A DNA stretch of 59,222 nt, taken from Lachnospiraceae bacterium. GTDB taxonomy: Bacteria; Bacillota; Clostridia; Lachnospirales; Lachnospiraceae. Positions 46,494 to 54,960 of the stretch are shown piece by piece. The notes below the pieces were generated by a model. It was not told the DNA's origin and ran no database searches. It saw only the letters and a list, made by a program, of their open reading frames with translations. The DNA is taken from assembly GCA_015057635.1 (NCBI GenBank), contig SVEB01000002.1, positions 1 to 59,222 of the forward strand, written 5' to 3'. The first letter of the stretch is position 1, and each line of letters opens with the position of its first letter. A program made the position numbers and the translations under genes.

Positions 46494-46600
46494 CGAGTTT
46501 TCCTATGCCTCTTCGGCTTTATGTTTTGGAAGGCACCACATATAAAAGAGTATGTGAGGAAATACTAAAATAGAAAAAATATTGCAAGGAGGATTGGCTT

Positions 46601-46795
46601 ATGAGTAAACAGTCTAATCAGCGCTACCGTAAAGAACGAGAGAAACAGAACTCTTCTGCTTCTAATTCCTATAAAGATGAGACTTCTTCCTGCTATGATA
46701 AGCAGTCTAATCGCTATGAATATGATACGGAAGATTTTCATATTTCTAACACAAACAGCTCAAGCAATACAACTAATACTTCTGCTAAAAACTAG
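46601..46795 (+). CDS. Small Ser/Asn-rich hydrophilic protein
   Basis: A 64-residue highly polar protein (MSKQSNQRYRKEREKQNSSA...), rich in Ser, Asn and Tyr and probably disordered. AAGGAGG lies ten bases before the ATG and a strong terminator follows, which supports a real gene. Small polar proteins of this kind are common in spore-formers and some are spore components; the function here is unknown. Confidence 0.65.
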   Translation: MSKQSNQRYRKEREKQNSSASNSYKDETSSCYDKQSNRYEYDTEDFHISNTNSSSNTTNTSAKN

Positions 46796-46837
46796 GTTTT
46801 ATGTAGAAAGCTTGAAAATGCTTATAACAAAGACTAC

Positions 46838-46878
46838 AAAAAGGACCATCGTACTCTCTTAGTACGATAGTCCTTTTT
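46838..46878. terminator. Terminator after the small gene
   Basis: Stem AAAAAGGAC.ATCGTACT with AGTACGAT.GTCCTTTTT and a four-base loop. Confidence 0.85.
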
Positions 46879-46963
46879 TATAGATCCAGATACGCTGTTT
46901 GTTCCATACAGAATCGTTGCCTTTTTAAGGTAAGCGGCGTCGGCTTTACAATCAGACAGCAGA

Positions 46964-48172
46964 TTATCCGATCAACATTTCTAAAACATATAATACAATA
47001 ACAAAACTAAAATTAATCACCGAGAACTTAACAACATATTCTTTCACTTTCTCAGGCTGATGTTTCTTAAACTCACTAAATGTAATCAAACTAGCAAGCG
47101 ATGCAATCAGTGTCCCGCATCCGCCAATATTGACAGCAGGCAGTAGACTAGCATACTGCCCGGTAAAGTGCGAAAGCAATACCGCACTAGGCACATTACT
47201 AATAACCTGACAGGATAAAATTCCAAACAATAACGTATTCTTAGGAAGCAGATATTCAAAGAATGCACTCACAGCAGGAATACGTGCCATATTTCCACTA
47301 AATACAAAGAACACACAGAACGTAGCAAGTAATGGATAGTTCACTTCTTTAATGGAATCTTTGTCTAAGAATAATAATGCAATCGTAATCATAACAGTTC
47401 CTAACACATAAGGAACAATTCTAAACACGATCAGAATACTAGCAACAAATAAAACCGAATAAATCAAAGTTCTCTTTTTATCTAATACATAATTTTCATT
47501 ATTCTTTAAAGTAAGTGGTGTAGTCTTCACAAACAGACAGCACACAACAATCAAAACAGTAGCTGCTAAAAAGCTAGGTAACATAATCTTCACAAATTCC
47601 ACGGTCTCAATTCCATAATAAGAATACAAATACAAGTTTTGTGGGTTACCGAATGGCGTCACCATACCGCCTAGGTTGGCTGCGATATTCTGCATGATGA
47701 ATGTGAAGGCCATCGCCTGCTTATTATCCGTGCTGCTTAATACATAATAGCCTAACGGAAGGAACGTTAAAAGCGCCATATCATTTGCTAAAAGCATGGA
47801 GCCAAAGAAGGTGATAAAGACCAAACCTAATGTAGCATTCCTTAAATTATGCAGTTTTAATACGATGTTCTTGCTTAAGATTTCAAATACATGGATATGC
47901 GAAAATGCACTGACAACTGCAAGCGTGCAGTATAAGGTAGCAAGAGTCCGCATATTAAAGTACCCTATATACTCCCGGTCTACCGGCACAAAGATGCAGG
48001 TAATCACCATTGCAAGAAATGCGATTACAAGCACCGGCTGTTTTTTTATAAAGTCTTTCATCATTCGTCCGACTTTTTCTGCATAACCACTTTTCTCTAC
48101 TGTACCATTCGTCGGAAAACCATTTTCATATCCCAACGGACCTTCTGTTGTTATGTACGTCTTGTCTTTCAT
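46964..48172 (-). CDS. Anion permease of the SLC13/ArsB-like (IT) superfamily
   Basis: A 402-residue membrane protein with about ten helices. The re-entrant hairpin motif ANLGGMVTPFGNPQNLYLYSYYG (around residue 165) and the later SNVPSAVLL segment are typical of ion-transporter superfamily members such as CitMHS, ArsB and NhaD. A polar N-terminus of about 45 residues precedes the first helix. AGGAGAGGG precedes the start. A dicarboxylate or Na+/H+ role is possible; the substrate is not readable. Confidence 0.78.
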   Translation of the reverse strand: MKDKTYITTEGPLGYENGFPTNGTVEKSGYAEKVGRMMKDFIKKQPVLVIAFLAMVITCIFVPVDREYIGYFNMRTLATLYCTLAVVSAFSHIHVFEILSKNIVLKLHNLRNATLGLVFITFFGSMLLANDMALLTFLPLGYYVLSSTDNKQAMAFTFIMQNIAANLGGMVTPFGNPQNLYLYSYYGIETVEFVKIMLPSFLAATVLIVVCCLFVKTTPLTLKNNENYVLDKKRTLIYSVLFVASILIVFRIVPYVLGTVMITIALLFLDKDSIKEVNYPLLATFCVFFVFSGNMARIPAVSAFFEYLLPKNTLLFGILSCQVISNVPSAVLLSHFTGQYASLLPAVNIGGCGTLIASLASLITFSEFKKHQPEKVKEYVVKFSVINFSFVIVLYVLEMLIG

Positions 48173-48255
48173 GCTGTCCCTCTCCTATTTTTATTGCAAA
48201 ACTTTAAGGATTTTTATATGATCCAATGTTTTATTTTCTTATTTACCAAGGTATG

Positions 48256-48283
48256 ATTGTAGCAGACTTTTTACAAAATGCAA
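48256..48283 (-). promoter_or_regulatory. Promoter of the anion permease gene
   Basis: Reverse-strand TTGCAT, 16 bases, TACAAT, about 85 bases before the start. Confidence 0.5.
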
Positions 48284-48377
48284 GATGGAATCCAATGTTT
48301 TTTGCGTGTTTTGTAGAATAAGGAAAGCAAACCTGTTTTTGCGCCTAATTGGATAAATATATCACGTCCTACGTTTG

Positions 48378-48406
48378 TTGAATTTAATAATTGGTTATGC
48401 TATAAT
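48378..48406 (+). promoter_or_regulatory. Promoter of the cyclophilin gene
   Basis: TTGAAT, 17 bases, TATAAT, about 90 bases before the start; the leader contains a small ATCTGG/CCAGAT hairpin. Confidence 0.65.
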
Positions 48407-48497
48407 GTACCAATCGGTGTTGACGAAATCTGGGCTTGTTACCAGATATGAGAAAGAGGCACTGTATTGAATTCTTGCAAATCAAAGGAGATTAACT

Positions 48498-49022
48498 ATG
48501 GCAGAAAAAAATCCGATCGTTACAATCGAAATGGAAAACGGAGATAAGATTCAGGTTGAATTATATCCTGAAGTTGCTCCTAATACAGTAAATAACTTTA
48601 TTTCCTTAGTAAAGAAAGGCTACTACAACGGCTTAATCTTCCACCGTGTTATCAAAGGCTTTATGCTTCAGGGTGGATGTCCGGAAGGAAGCGGCATGGG
48701 CGGTCCTGGATACTCTATCAAAGGTGAATTCGCTCAGAACGGATTTGAAAATGATTTAAAACATACAGAAGGCGTTATCTCCATGGCTCGTTCTATGGCT
48801 CCTAACTCCGCTGGTTCCCAGTTCTTCATTATGCATAAAAACGCTCCACACCTTGACGGCGCATATGCTGCATTCGGTAAGGTTGTAGAAGGCATGGATG
48901 TTGTAAATAAAATCGCGGAAACTAAGACTGACTACTCTGATCGTCCACGCGAAACTCAGAGAATGAAGTCCGTAACCGTAGACACCTTCGGAGTTGATTA
49001 CCCAGAACCTGAGAAGTGCTAG
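48498..49022 (+). CDS. Cyclophilin-type peptidyl-prolyl isomerase
   Basis: A 174-residue cytosolic PPIase that speeds proline isomerisation during protein folding. The family motifs VAPNTVNNF, IFHRVIKGFMLQGG, GSQFFI and PHLDGAYAAFGKV are all intact. There is no signal peptide. AAAGGAG precedes the ATG. Palindrome A4 begins 15 bases after its stop. Confidence 0.95.
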   Translation: MAEKNPIVTIEMENGDKIQVELYPEVAPNTVNNFISLVKKGYYNGLIFHRVIKGFMLQGGCPEGSGMGGPGYSIKGEFAQNGFENDLKHTEGVISMARSMAPNSAGSQFFIMHKNAPHLDGAYAAFGKVVEGMDVVNKIAETKTDYSDRPRETQRMKSVTVDTFGVDYPEPEKC

Positions 49023-49037
49023 TTTGAGCTAACGGAT

Positions 49038-49245
49038 GATATGGAAGCAGACCCTCGGGAGAACGGAGGCGACAGCGTTCCACATGTTCGGACGCATGAG
49101 CGGACAAAAAGCCGGGCTATTCTTTGCCTATCAGACAGGAAAACACTGTCTGCTATTCAAAGAATAACCCGGCTTTTTGTTCGTCATGAGCCGGACATGT
49201 CGGAACGCTGTCGCCTCCGTTCTCCCGAGGGCCTGCTTCCATATC
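49038..49245 (-). repeat. Long palindromic element, family A copy 4
   Basis: About 208 bases, in the opposite orientation to the other copies. The internal loop is identical to copy A1 in both halves. The inner stem is AAAAAGCCGGG.TATTCTTTG and the outer stem is GATATGGAAGCAG.CCCTCG onward. It begins 15 bases after the cyclophilin stop. Like copies A2, A3 and A5, it is antisense to the gene it follows, when oriented by the CTGTCTGATA apex half. Confidence 0.9.
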
Positions 49246-49276
49246 CCAAGGTGTTTCAAAAAACGAAACACCTTGG
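49246..49276. repeat. Perfect hairpin adjoining palindrome A4
   Basis: A 12-bp stem (CCAAGGTGTTTC with GAAACACCTTGG), seven-base loop, touching the right end of A4. The remaining gap to 49488 shows no feature. Confidence 0.85.
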
Positions 49277-49488
49277 TGAGGGAATTGTCACTGATAGGGT
49301 AAATCTTGTTGGACTTTAAAGGGGCTGATCCATTTTGAGAAAGGAGGCGCCTCTTAGGCATGATATTAATCAGGTACCGGCTCTGCGGGCAGCGGGGAAG
49401 TGAGTTGGCTGAAGAATGAAATAGAACATGGTGAGAGTGGGTATTGTTTGTTATATGATGAAATAACGACAGATAATGATACAGAAAA

Positions 49489-49528
49489 GGCCTATTCATA
49501 ATTTTTAAATAGAAATTATGAATAGACC
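49489..49528 (-). terminator. Terminator of the TetR/MFS/ABC operon
   Basis: A 16-base stem (GGTCTATTCATAATTT with AAATTATGAATAGGCC) and TTTTCTG tail on the reverse strand, 22 bases past the ATPase stop. Confidence 0.8.
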
Positions 49529-49549
49529 GTAGAGAATCTGGGGATGGAA

Positions 49550-50302
49550 CTAGATACCAAGCGTCCGCATGATACGGGTGATGGTATCCAGGCGCGAATC
49601 ATGAGAGTCGGTGTGTGAGAAGGAACGGTCGGATACGAAACGGCCGTCTTTCATAAAGAGGACACGACTGCTTTCGGAGGCCACTTTAGCATCGTGCGTG
49701 ACTAGGAGGATGGTGGTACCCTGGGCGTTTATGGTTTTTAGGATTTGTAGGATCTCAGCGGCGGACTTGGAGTTTAGGGCGCCAGTTGGTTCGTCGGCAA
49801 AGAGGATGGACGGGGTATTGATAAGTGCACGGCAGATTCCGGCCCGCTGGAGCTGCCCGCCGGATACTTTGGCAATGTCACGGTCCGCTAAGTCTGAGAT
49901 TCCGGTCTGTTTTAGAAGGGCACGACCACGGGCGGTGATCTTTTCTGTATCTTTTGGATTATCAAGGATAGCGGTCAAGATAACATTGTCTAGGATGGAC
50001 AGGTTCTTTAGAAGGCTTGGCTGCTGGAAGACAAAACCCATTTCTTTTCGGCGGATGGCGGCCATCTCAGGCTCCGTGTAATTGGAGATAACCGCATCTT
50101 TTAGGGTGATGGTGCCGGAATCGATGGTATCCATGCCGCTGACGCAGTATAGAAGTGTGGATTTTCCGGAGCCGGATGGGCCCATGACGGTTACGAATTC
50201 TCCTTTTTTGATCTCTAAGGAAATGTGGTCTAAGACCAGATTCTTCTTTCCTTCTTCTTCATAGGATTTTGTTATATTTTCTGCTTTTAATATGGTTTCC
50301 AT
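49550..50302 (-). CDS. MacB/LolD-type ABC transporter ATPase
   Basis: A 250-residue ATPase. Walker A is MGPSGSGKSTLL, the signature is VSGGQLQRAGI, Walker B is ILFADEPTGAL and the switch His is in LVTHDAKVA. The fold group is the FtsE/LolD/MacB class that pairs with FtsX-type permeases such as its upstream neighbour. The ATG at 50302 has GGGGAGAGGAAG just before; the long upstream frame extension is not coding. Last gene of the TetR operon. Confidence 0.92.
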   Translation of the reverse strand: METILKAENITKSYEEEGKKNLVLDHISLEIKKGEFVTVMGPSGSGKSTLLYCVSGMDTIDSGTITLKDAVISNYTEPEMAAIRRKEMGFVFQQPSLLKNLSILDNVILTAILDNPKDTEKITARGRALLKQTGISDLADRDIAKVSGGQLQRAGICRALINTPSILFADEPTGALNSKSAAEILQILKTINAQGTTILLVTHDAKVASESSRVLFMKDGRFVSDRSFSHTDSHDSRLDTITRIMRTLGI

Positions 50303-50313
50303 CTTCCTCTCCC

Positions 50314-52650
50314 CTACTCTTTTACGCTTTCTGCGATATTTACGTTTCCTGCTTTTCTCATGCATAGCATGGTTCCCAAAACGACACATGCGGCTAAGAG
50401 AAGCGGGCATACCAGATATGATAAGAATCCGTTTATGATGAAATGGATCTTGGATATTCCTAGTGTGGATAAGATAAGCCCCGCTAAGAATGCTCCTAAT
50501 GTATTGGCTAATACTGCGCCTGCGATTAGACCGATGATTAAGATAAAGATGGTACGAGTCATGTACTGCATGCGAATATCGTGATTGGAGAATCCGATTC
50601 CTTTCATAATGCCGATGTTTATCTTGTCTTTTGCCAAAAGCATCTTTAAAAACAGCATAGTGATCATGGCGGAGGTGATGCTTCCTATGATGATGCCAAT
50701 GATGGCAGCTTTCTTCATGCTTGCGATACTGCCGCCAAGCGTCTGGGTGATATATTCGGCTACACTTGATACTTTTGTATAAGAGAATGACTGTTTATAT
50801 TCCCGGATGACAGCATCTTTATCGATGCCTTCTTTTAAGTCAGCACAGATGATATACCACATGATTTCTTCTCCTGTCTCGCTCCAGATGGTTTTCGCGG
50901 TCTTTCCTCCGTTGGTGAGGTCCTGATAGATTCCGGATACGGTAAGGATTACATTTTCTCCATTTCGAATGATTTCTAATTCATCCCCCACTTCTTTTTC
51001 AAAGTTATCGGCATTGCTTTTGGATAAGGCAATTTCCTGCTCAGTCTGCGGCGCTTTTCCCTTTAGGTACGTAAGCGGGAATCGATTTAAATCACCCGAT
51101 TCAATCTTCATATTTTCATAGCTTCCATCCGGAGATACGGCTGGATAGACGGCGGTGACATAGAGTGCAGATTTTGTGACTCTTGTATCCTGATCCAGCT
51201 GTGACTTGATTTCTTCCGCTTTTTCGGTAAGATTCTGTTCCTGCTGCAGATCAAAACGCATATCACATTTAGCAGCCCCCATATAGCTTATGAACTTTTC
51301 AGAAGAGACGGTTGTATAGAGATTGACCGGCACGATTACGATAAAGGAGGCCAGTGTGAAGATTACTAACAGTACGCTATATAGTCTTTTCCGAACCTTT
51401 ACGTCTCCGATTCCAAGCCGGATGTTGACCGGCAGGATGGATTTTTTTGAAATGGACGGGCGGATTAAGGAAAGCTTCTTCTCTCCTACTTCCCCACCAA
51501 AACGGATGGCTAACATCGGGGATACATCCTCTAATTTCTTTAATGTTTTTCTTACATACCATACAACCATTCCATAAATGATAAAGGTTCCGAGCATTCC
51601 AAGTAAGAATGCGAGTACCGGATTTTTTCCTTCGCCCATATACAGGCGGACTTCTTTTAATAAAATACTACTTACCACAAGGGATACCAAATATCCTGCC
51701 ACACAGCCGATTCGTGCGATCCACTGGTATTTTCCAAGGTACATCTTTTTAATATCCTGATTCTTAATTCCAAGCGCCTTCATGACACCGATTTCCCGAT
51801 AGTCTTCCTCAATGGTTGCTAAAAGGGTGAAACGAATGCAAAGGAAGGATATTAGCACACAAAGGATACTGATTAAGATAATGACAGCCGCGGTGATCCC
51901 GTCTGCTAATGCGTTGATCATCTTAAATAATGGATAGGTGATGGTTGGGCCATTTGCCTCCAGTCCGGCATTCATATAAGCAGTCTCAAATGCACTGCAT
52001 TTGGATGGGTCTATAAGCCTGAACTCAATCAGATATTCAACCTGACCTGTTATAGCTGAAAGTGTATCATAGTCTGCCTTGCTGATTAAAAATCGCTTTG
52101 AGGAAGCAAATGTGGAATTCATCTGCGAATCTCTTAAAAATCCGGCAATCTGATACACTACCGTGTCCTCATCAATGTGAATCGTCAATGTCTCTCCGAC
52201 TTTTAAACCAAACTCCTTTTGATAGCAGATCGGCACATAGACTTCTCCCTCTTTCGGCTCGATTGCATCAGAAGAAAGGTCTAAAAGATAATCAAATTTG
52301 GCACTCTGATAAACAAATCCATTATCCTGCACGCTTCCGTCTAAGGAATTCCCGTTTAGCGATATACTGCCAGACTCAATATTTAAAACAGGAAGAATCT
52401 GATAGTCCTTTGTGAGGCTGTTTTCCTTTGCAAAGGCATCCATTCTTTCATAATCAATAGCTCCCGCATGCATCTGAAGAAAATGAGGTGTTTTCGCATC
52501 TTCCATCAGCTTTGTCACTGCCCCTGTCAGATTTCCGATCAGACTTACCGCTGCCGCTAATAACATGGTGGAAAGCAGTACAAACACGGTTAGTGCAATT
52601 GTGATGCCCTTATTCCTTTTGAAATCCTTCTGAATCATTTTACGAAACAT
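50314..52650 (-). CDS. FtsX/MacB-type ABC permease
   Basis: A 778-residue permease with one N-terminal helix (about 15-38), an extracellular domain, then three helices (about 245-370), a second outside domain and three more helices (about 640-770). This is the two-core BceB/MacB-like layout used for lipoprotein or peptide export and antibiotic resistance. It overlaps the MFS gene by 11 bases, with GGAGGAG inside the MFS end. Confidence 0.9.
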   Translation of the reverse strand: MFRKMIQKDFKRNKGITIALTVFVLLSTMLLAAAVSLIGNLTGAVTKLMEDAKTPHFLQMHAGAIDYERMDAFAKENSLTKDYQILPVLNIESGSISLNGNSLDGSVQDNGFVYQSAKFDYLLDLSSDAIEPKEGEVYVPICYQKEFGLKVGETLTIHIDEDTVVYQIAGFLRDSQMNSTFASSKRFLISKADYDTLSAITGQVEYLIEFRLIDPSKCSAFETAYMNAGLEANGPTITYPLFKMINALADGITAAVIILISILCVLISFLCIRFTLLATIEEDYREIGVMKALGIKNQDIKKMYLGKYQWIARIGCVAGYLVSLVVSSILLKEVRLYMGEGKNPVLAFLLGMLGTFIIYGMVVWYVRKTLKKLEDVSPMLAIRFGGEVGEKKLSLIRPSISKKSILPVNIRLGIGDVKVRKRLYSVLLVIFTLASFIVIVPVNLYTTVSSEKFISYMGAAKCDMRFDLQQEQNLTEKAEEIKSQLDQDTRVTKSALYVTAVYPAVSPDGSYENMKIESGDLNRFPLTYLKGKAPQTEQEIALSKSNADNFEKEVGDELEIIRNGENVILTVSGIYQDLTNGGKTAKTIWSETGEEIMWYIICADLKEGIDKDAVIREYKQSFSYTKVSSVAEYITQTLGGSIASMKKAAIIGIIIGSITSAMITMLFLKMLLAKDKINIGIMKGIGFSNHDIRMQYMTRTIFILIIGLIAGAVLANTLGAFLAGLILSTLGISKIHFIINGFLSYLVCPLLLAACVVLGTMLCMRKAGNVNIAESVKE

Positions 52651-53923
52651 AGTGCTCCTCCAGTCTTCGTACCTCTTTGTTGTGATAGAAAATAGCTGCC
52701 GTCACAATGATCAGCACGCCTCCTATAATCAAAGAAAAACCAATTCCTCTTCCAGTCCCGGTTCCAATCAGCCTTCCTACGCTGTCCGCTAAGATGCCGT
52801 CACTTGCTAACATTGGCTCAAATACATGGTCTGCTAAAAATCCGGATAATCCATATGCGAATACATATCCAAGCTGGGAAATGATGCCGATAAGCCCCCA
52901 TGCACGCCCCTGTACTTCTTCTTCAATCGACATACGGATCAGACAGTCTGCCGTTATATTCACGATTGGAAGGGAAGCAAAGAATAAAAATCCGCCGATT
53001 CCCATTATCATAAGATTTGCACGAATCCCTGTCATCGCCATAAATAATCCGGTTGTCGCAAGCCCAATTGCCATCAGCTTTACATAATGCTTCTTAATGG
53101 ATAAGAATCCCATAAGTACGCTGGATACTAGCATTCCGCATGCACACACGGTCTCCATCGTTCCTAATGTAGCAGAATCCGTAAAGGATAAAACAAGCGG
53201 TGTAAGTAGTGTCTGGATAAAACCTAAGAAGAATGTTACGAATGTCATAAGAAGAACAATTACCGCCACTCCCTTTTTCTTTGTGATTGCTGCCCAGCCT
53301 TCCTTAAAGTCATCCCACATTCCGGCTTTTACTATCCTTTTCTTATTTTCCATTCCATTCCGGACCACACAGGTTGCGATAACAGTTAAAAAGAACGTTG
53401 CCATATCAATGATAAGCAGTACCTTAATATCGGCTACCCGAAGAAGCATTCCTGCTAATATCGGGGAAAATAAATACTTGGAAGAACCTGCAACCTGAAC
53501 AAGGCCCCCTGCCTTGGAATACTGTTCTTCGGTTAATAATTCGGTTATTGTAGCCTTATAAGCCGGCTCCAAAAGTGCAGCAAATATCGAGCTGATTGTG
53601 ACCCCAATACAGATCTGCACAATCGTTGCCTGCCCGAATAGCATGCAGATAAAGATATAAAGAAGCCCTAATGCCGAGCATCCATCTCCAATGATCATTA
53701 AGAGCCTGCGATCTATACGGTCTGCTAAGACTCCTGCAAACGGACTTAACAAAATAGACGGAAGAAATGCAAACAGTGAAATCAGTGCGACTGCTGCTGC
53801 ACTTTTTGTCTGCTGATACGCATATACCCCAAGTCCGAATGATGTTAACCCACTTCCGATTGCCGACACAAACTCGCCGGCCCATAATATCATAAACTTA
53901 CGAAATGATTTTCCTTTCTCCAT
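52640..53923 (-). CDS. MFS transporter
   Basis: A 427-residue major-facilitator protein with 12 predicted helices. The loop 2-3 signature is present as GVLADRIDRRLLM. The N-terminal half resembles MFS drug-efflux proteins of the enterobactin-exporter/MFS_3 type. It sits between its TetR regulator and an MFS-independent ABC exporter, all on one strand. The co-regulation points to efflux of a toxic compound; the substrate is unknown. Confidence 0.9.
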   Translation of the reverse strand: MEKGKSFRKFMILWAGEFVSAIGSGLTSFGLGVYAYQQTKSAAAVALISLFAFLPSILLSPFAGVLADRIDRRLLMIIGDGCSALGLLYIFICMLFGQATIVQICIGVTISSIFAALLEPAYKATITELLTEEQYSKAGGLVQVAGSSKYLFSPILAGMLLRVADIKVLLIIDMATFFLTVIATCVVRNGMENKKRIVKAGMWDDFKEGWAAITKKKGVAVIVLLMTFVTFFLGFIQTLLTPLVLSFTDSATLGTMETVCACGMLVSSVLMGFLSIKKHYVKLMAIGLATTGLFMAMTGIRANLMIMGIGGFLFFASLPIVNITADCLIRMSIEEEVQGRAWGLIGIISQLGYVFAYGLSGFLADHVFEPMLASDGILADSVGRLIGTGTGRGIGFSLIIGGVLIIVTAAIFYHNKEVRRLEEHYVS

Positions 53924-53954
53924 GATTCAATCCCCCTGAATGATTTCATTTTCC

Positions 53955-54587
53955 TTATTCGGCCCCCATCAGTCTGCCTGCTAATTCCTCAAAGCATCCT
54001 TCACTCACACCAAGCATCTTTCCTGCATTGCAGATAAATGCCTGCATCCGTCGCCCCTTTTCTTCCTCTGTCATCGGTACCATATCATCATCTAAAACGG
54101 TCTGTATATAGACTAAAAGCATCTCCGCTGTCTCCTCCGGATATTCCGTCTGAAAAAGACCTTCTTTTATTCCATCCCGGATTACCTTACCAATGATCGG
54201 TGTCACTTCTTTTAGTAACATCACCATGATTTTCTGATGCATCTTTACATTTTCCGGCTTATGAATTTCCATCAGAATTTCTTTCCCTTCTTCCTCATTC
54301 AGATGCAGCGCTGAAATTGTCTGAAGCAGCTTTATCTCTGCCGGTATATTTTCCTGGTTTGCCACTGCCCATGCTCGTTGTAGCAATTTCTCGTTGTATC
54401 GTAACAGAATCGCATCCATCACTTCTTCTTTTGACTTAAAATAATAATAAAATGTACCCTTTGCAATCTTAACCTGATCTAAAATAGCCTGTATGCTTGT
54501 TTTGTCATAACCTTTTTGCGCAAACAAAACTTCCGCTGTATCTAAAATCTCATTTTTTCTCTCATCATGCTCTTTTACAACTCTCAT
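53955..54587 (-). CDS. TetR-family repressor
   Basis: A 210-residue TetR regulator. The N-terminal helix-turn-helix is AEVLFAQKGYDKTSIQAILDQVKIAKGTFYYYF (about residues 17-50); the rest is the helical ligand domain. AAAGGAG precedes the ATG. It heads the efflux operon TetR - MFS - permease - ATPase. A palindrome between its promoter and start suggests self-repression relieved by the effluxed compound. Confidence 0.92.
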   Translation of the reverse strand: MRVVKEHDERKNEILDTAEVLFAQKGYDKTSIQAILDQVKIAKGTFYYYFKSKEEVMDAILLRYNEKLLQRAWAVANQENIPAEIKLLQTISALHLNEEEGKEILMEIHKPENVKMHQKIMVMLLKEVTPIIGKVIRDGIKEGLFQTEYPEETAEMLLVYIQTVLDDDMVPMTEEEKGRRMQAFICNAGKMLGVSEGCFEELAGRLMGAE

Positions 54588-54607
54588 ATCATACTCCTTT
54601 CACCACC

Positions 54608-54659
54608 GACCGACCGTCGGTCTATAAATAGATATAATACTTTTCACTTTAATTGTCAA
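54608..54659 (-). promoter_or_regulatory. Promoter and operator of the TetR operon
   Basis: Reverse-strand TTGACA (54654-54659), 17 bases, TATATC (54631-54636). The 15-base palindrome GACCGAC-N1-GTCGGTC (54608-54622) lies just downstream and fits TetR half-sites. Confidence 0.75.
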
Positions 54660-54713
54660 TAGTTTTTTTGGATATTTTCTCCTTTGTCCTTGTATCCCAT
54701 ATCGGTGGTGTAA

Positions 54714-54954
54714 GAGAAAAGTACTGGGGAGAGTGGGCCGAATGGCCTCTTAGGACCGGGGCATGATCATGGCGAAATGTCCAGCTCATGTTGAACAAAA
54801 GGCGTTGCATTCTTTAACTATCAGACAGATGATTTTCCTGTCTGATAGTCAAAGAATGCAACGCCTTTTGTCCGCTCATGCGTCCGAACATTTTGCCACG
54901 ATCATGTCCCGGTCCTAAGAGGCCATTCAGCCCGCTCTCCCCGGTACTTTTCTC
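54714..54954 (+). repeat. Long palindromic element, family A copy 5
   Basis: About 241 bases. The apex is CAGACAG-N9-CTGTCTG with a loop two bases longer than in the other copies. The inner stem is CAAAAGGCGTTGCATTCTT; the right internal-loop half CCGCTCATGCGTCCGAAC is identical to A1, A3 and A4, while the left half is slightly changed (AGCTCATGTTGAAC). The outer stem includes GGCCTCTTAGGACCGGG. The right arm ends six bases before the stop of the 5'-nucleotidase gene. Confidence 0.9.
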
Positions 54955-54960
54955 GTCCTA

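Noticed and set aside
5372..54954. CRISPR array or tandem repeat interpretation of the scattered palindromes
   Set aside because: Copies are kilobases apart, have no regular spacers and no cas genes nearby.
5372..54954. Classic MITE or insertion-sequence remnant
   Set aside because: Arms are not shared between copies, no target-site duplications were seen and no transposase gene lies in the window. A mobile origin is not excluded.
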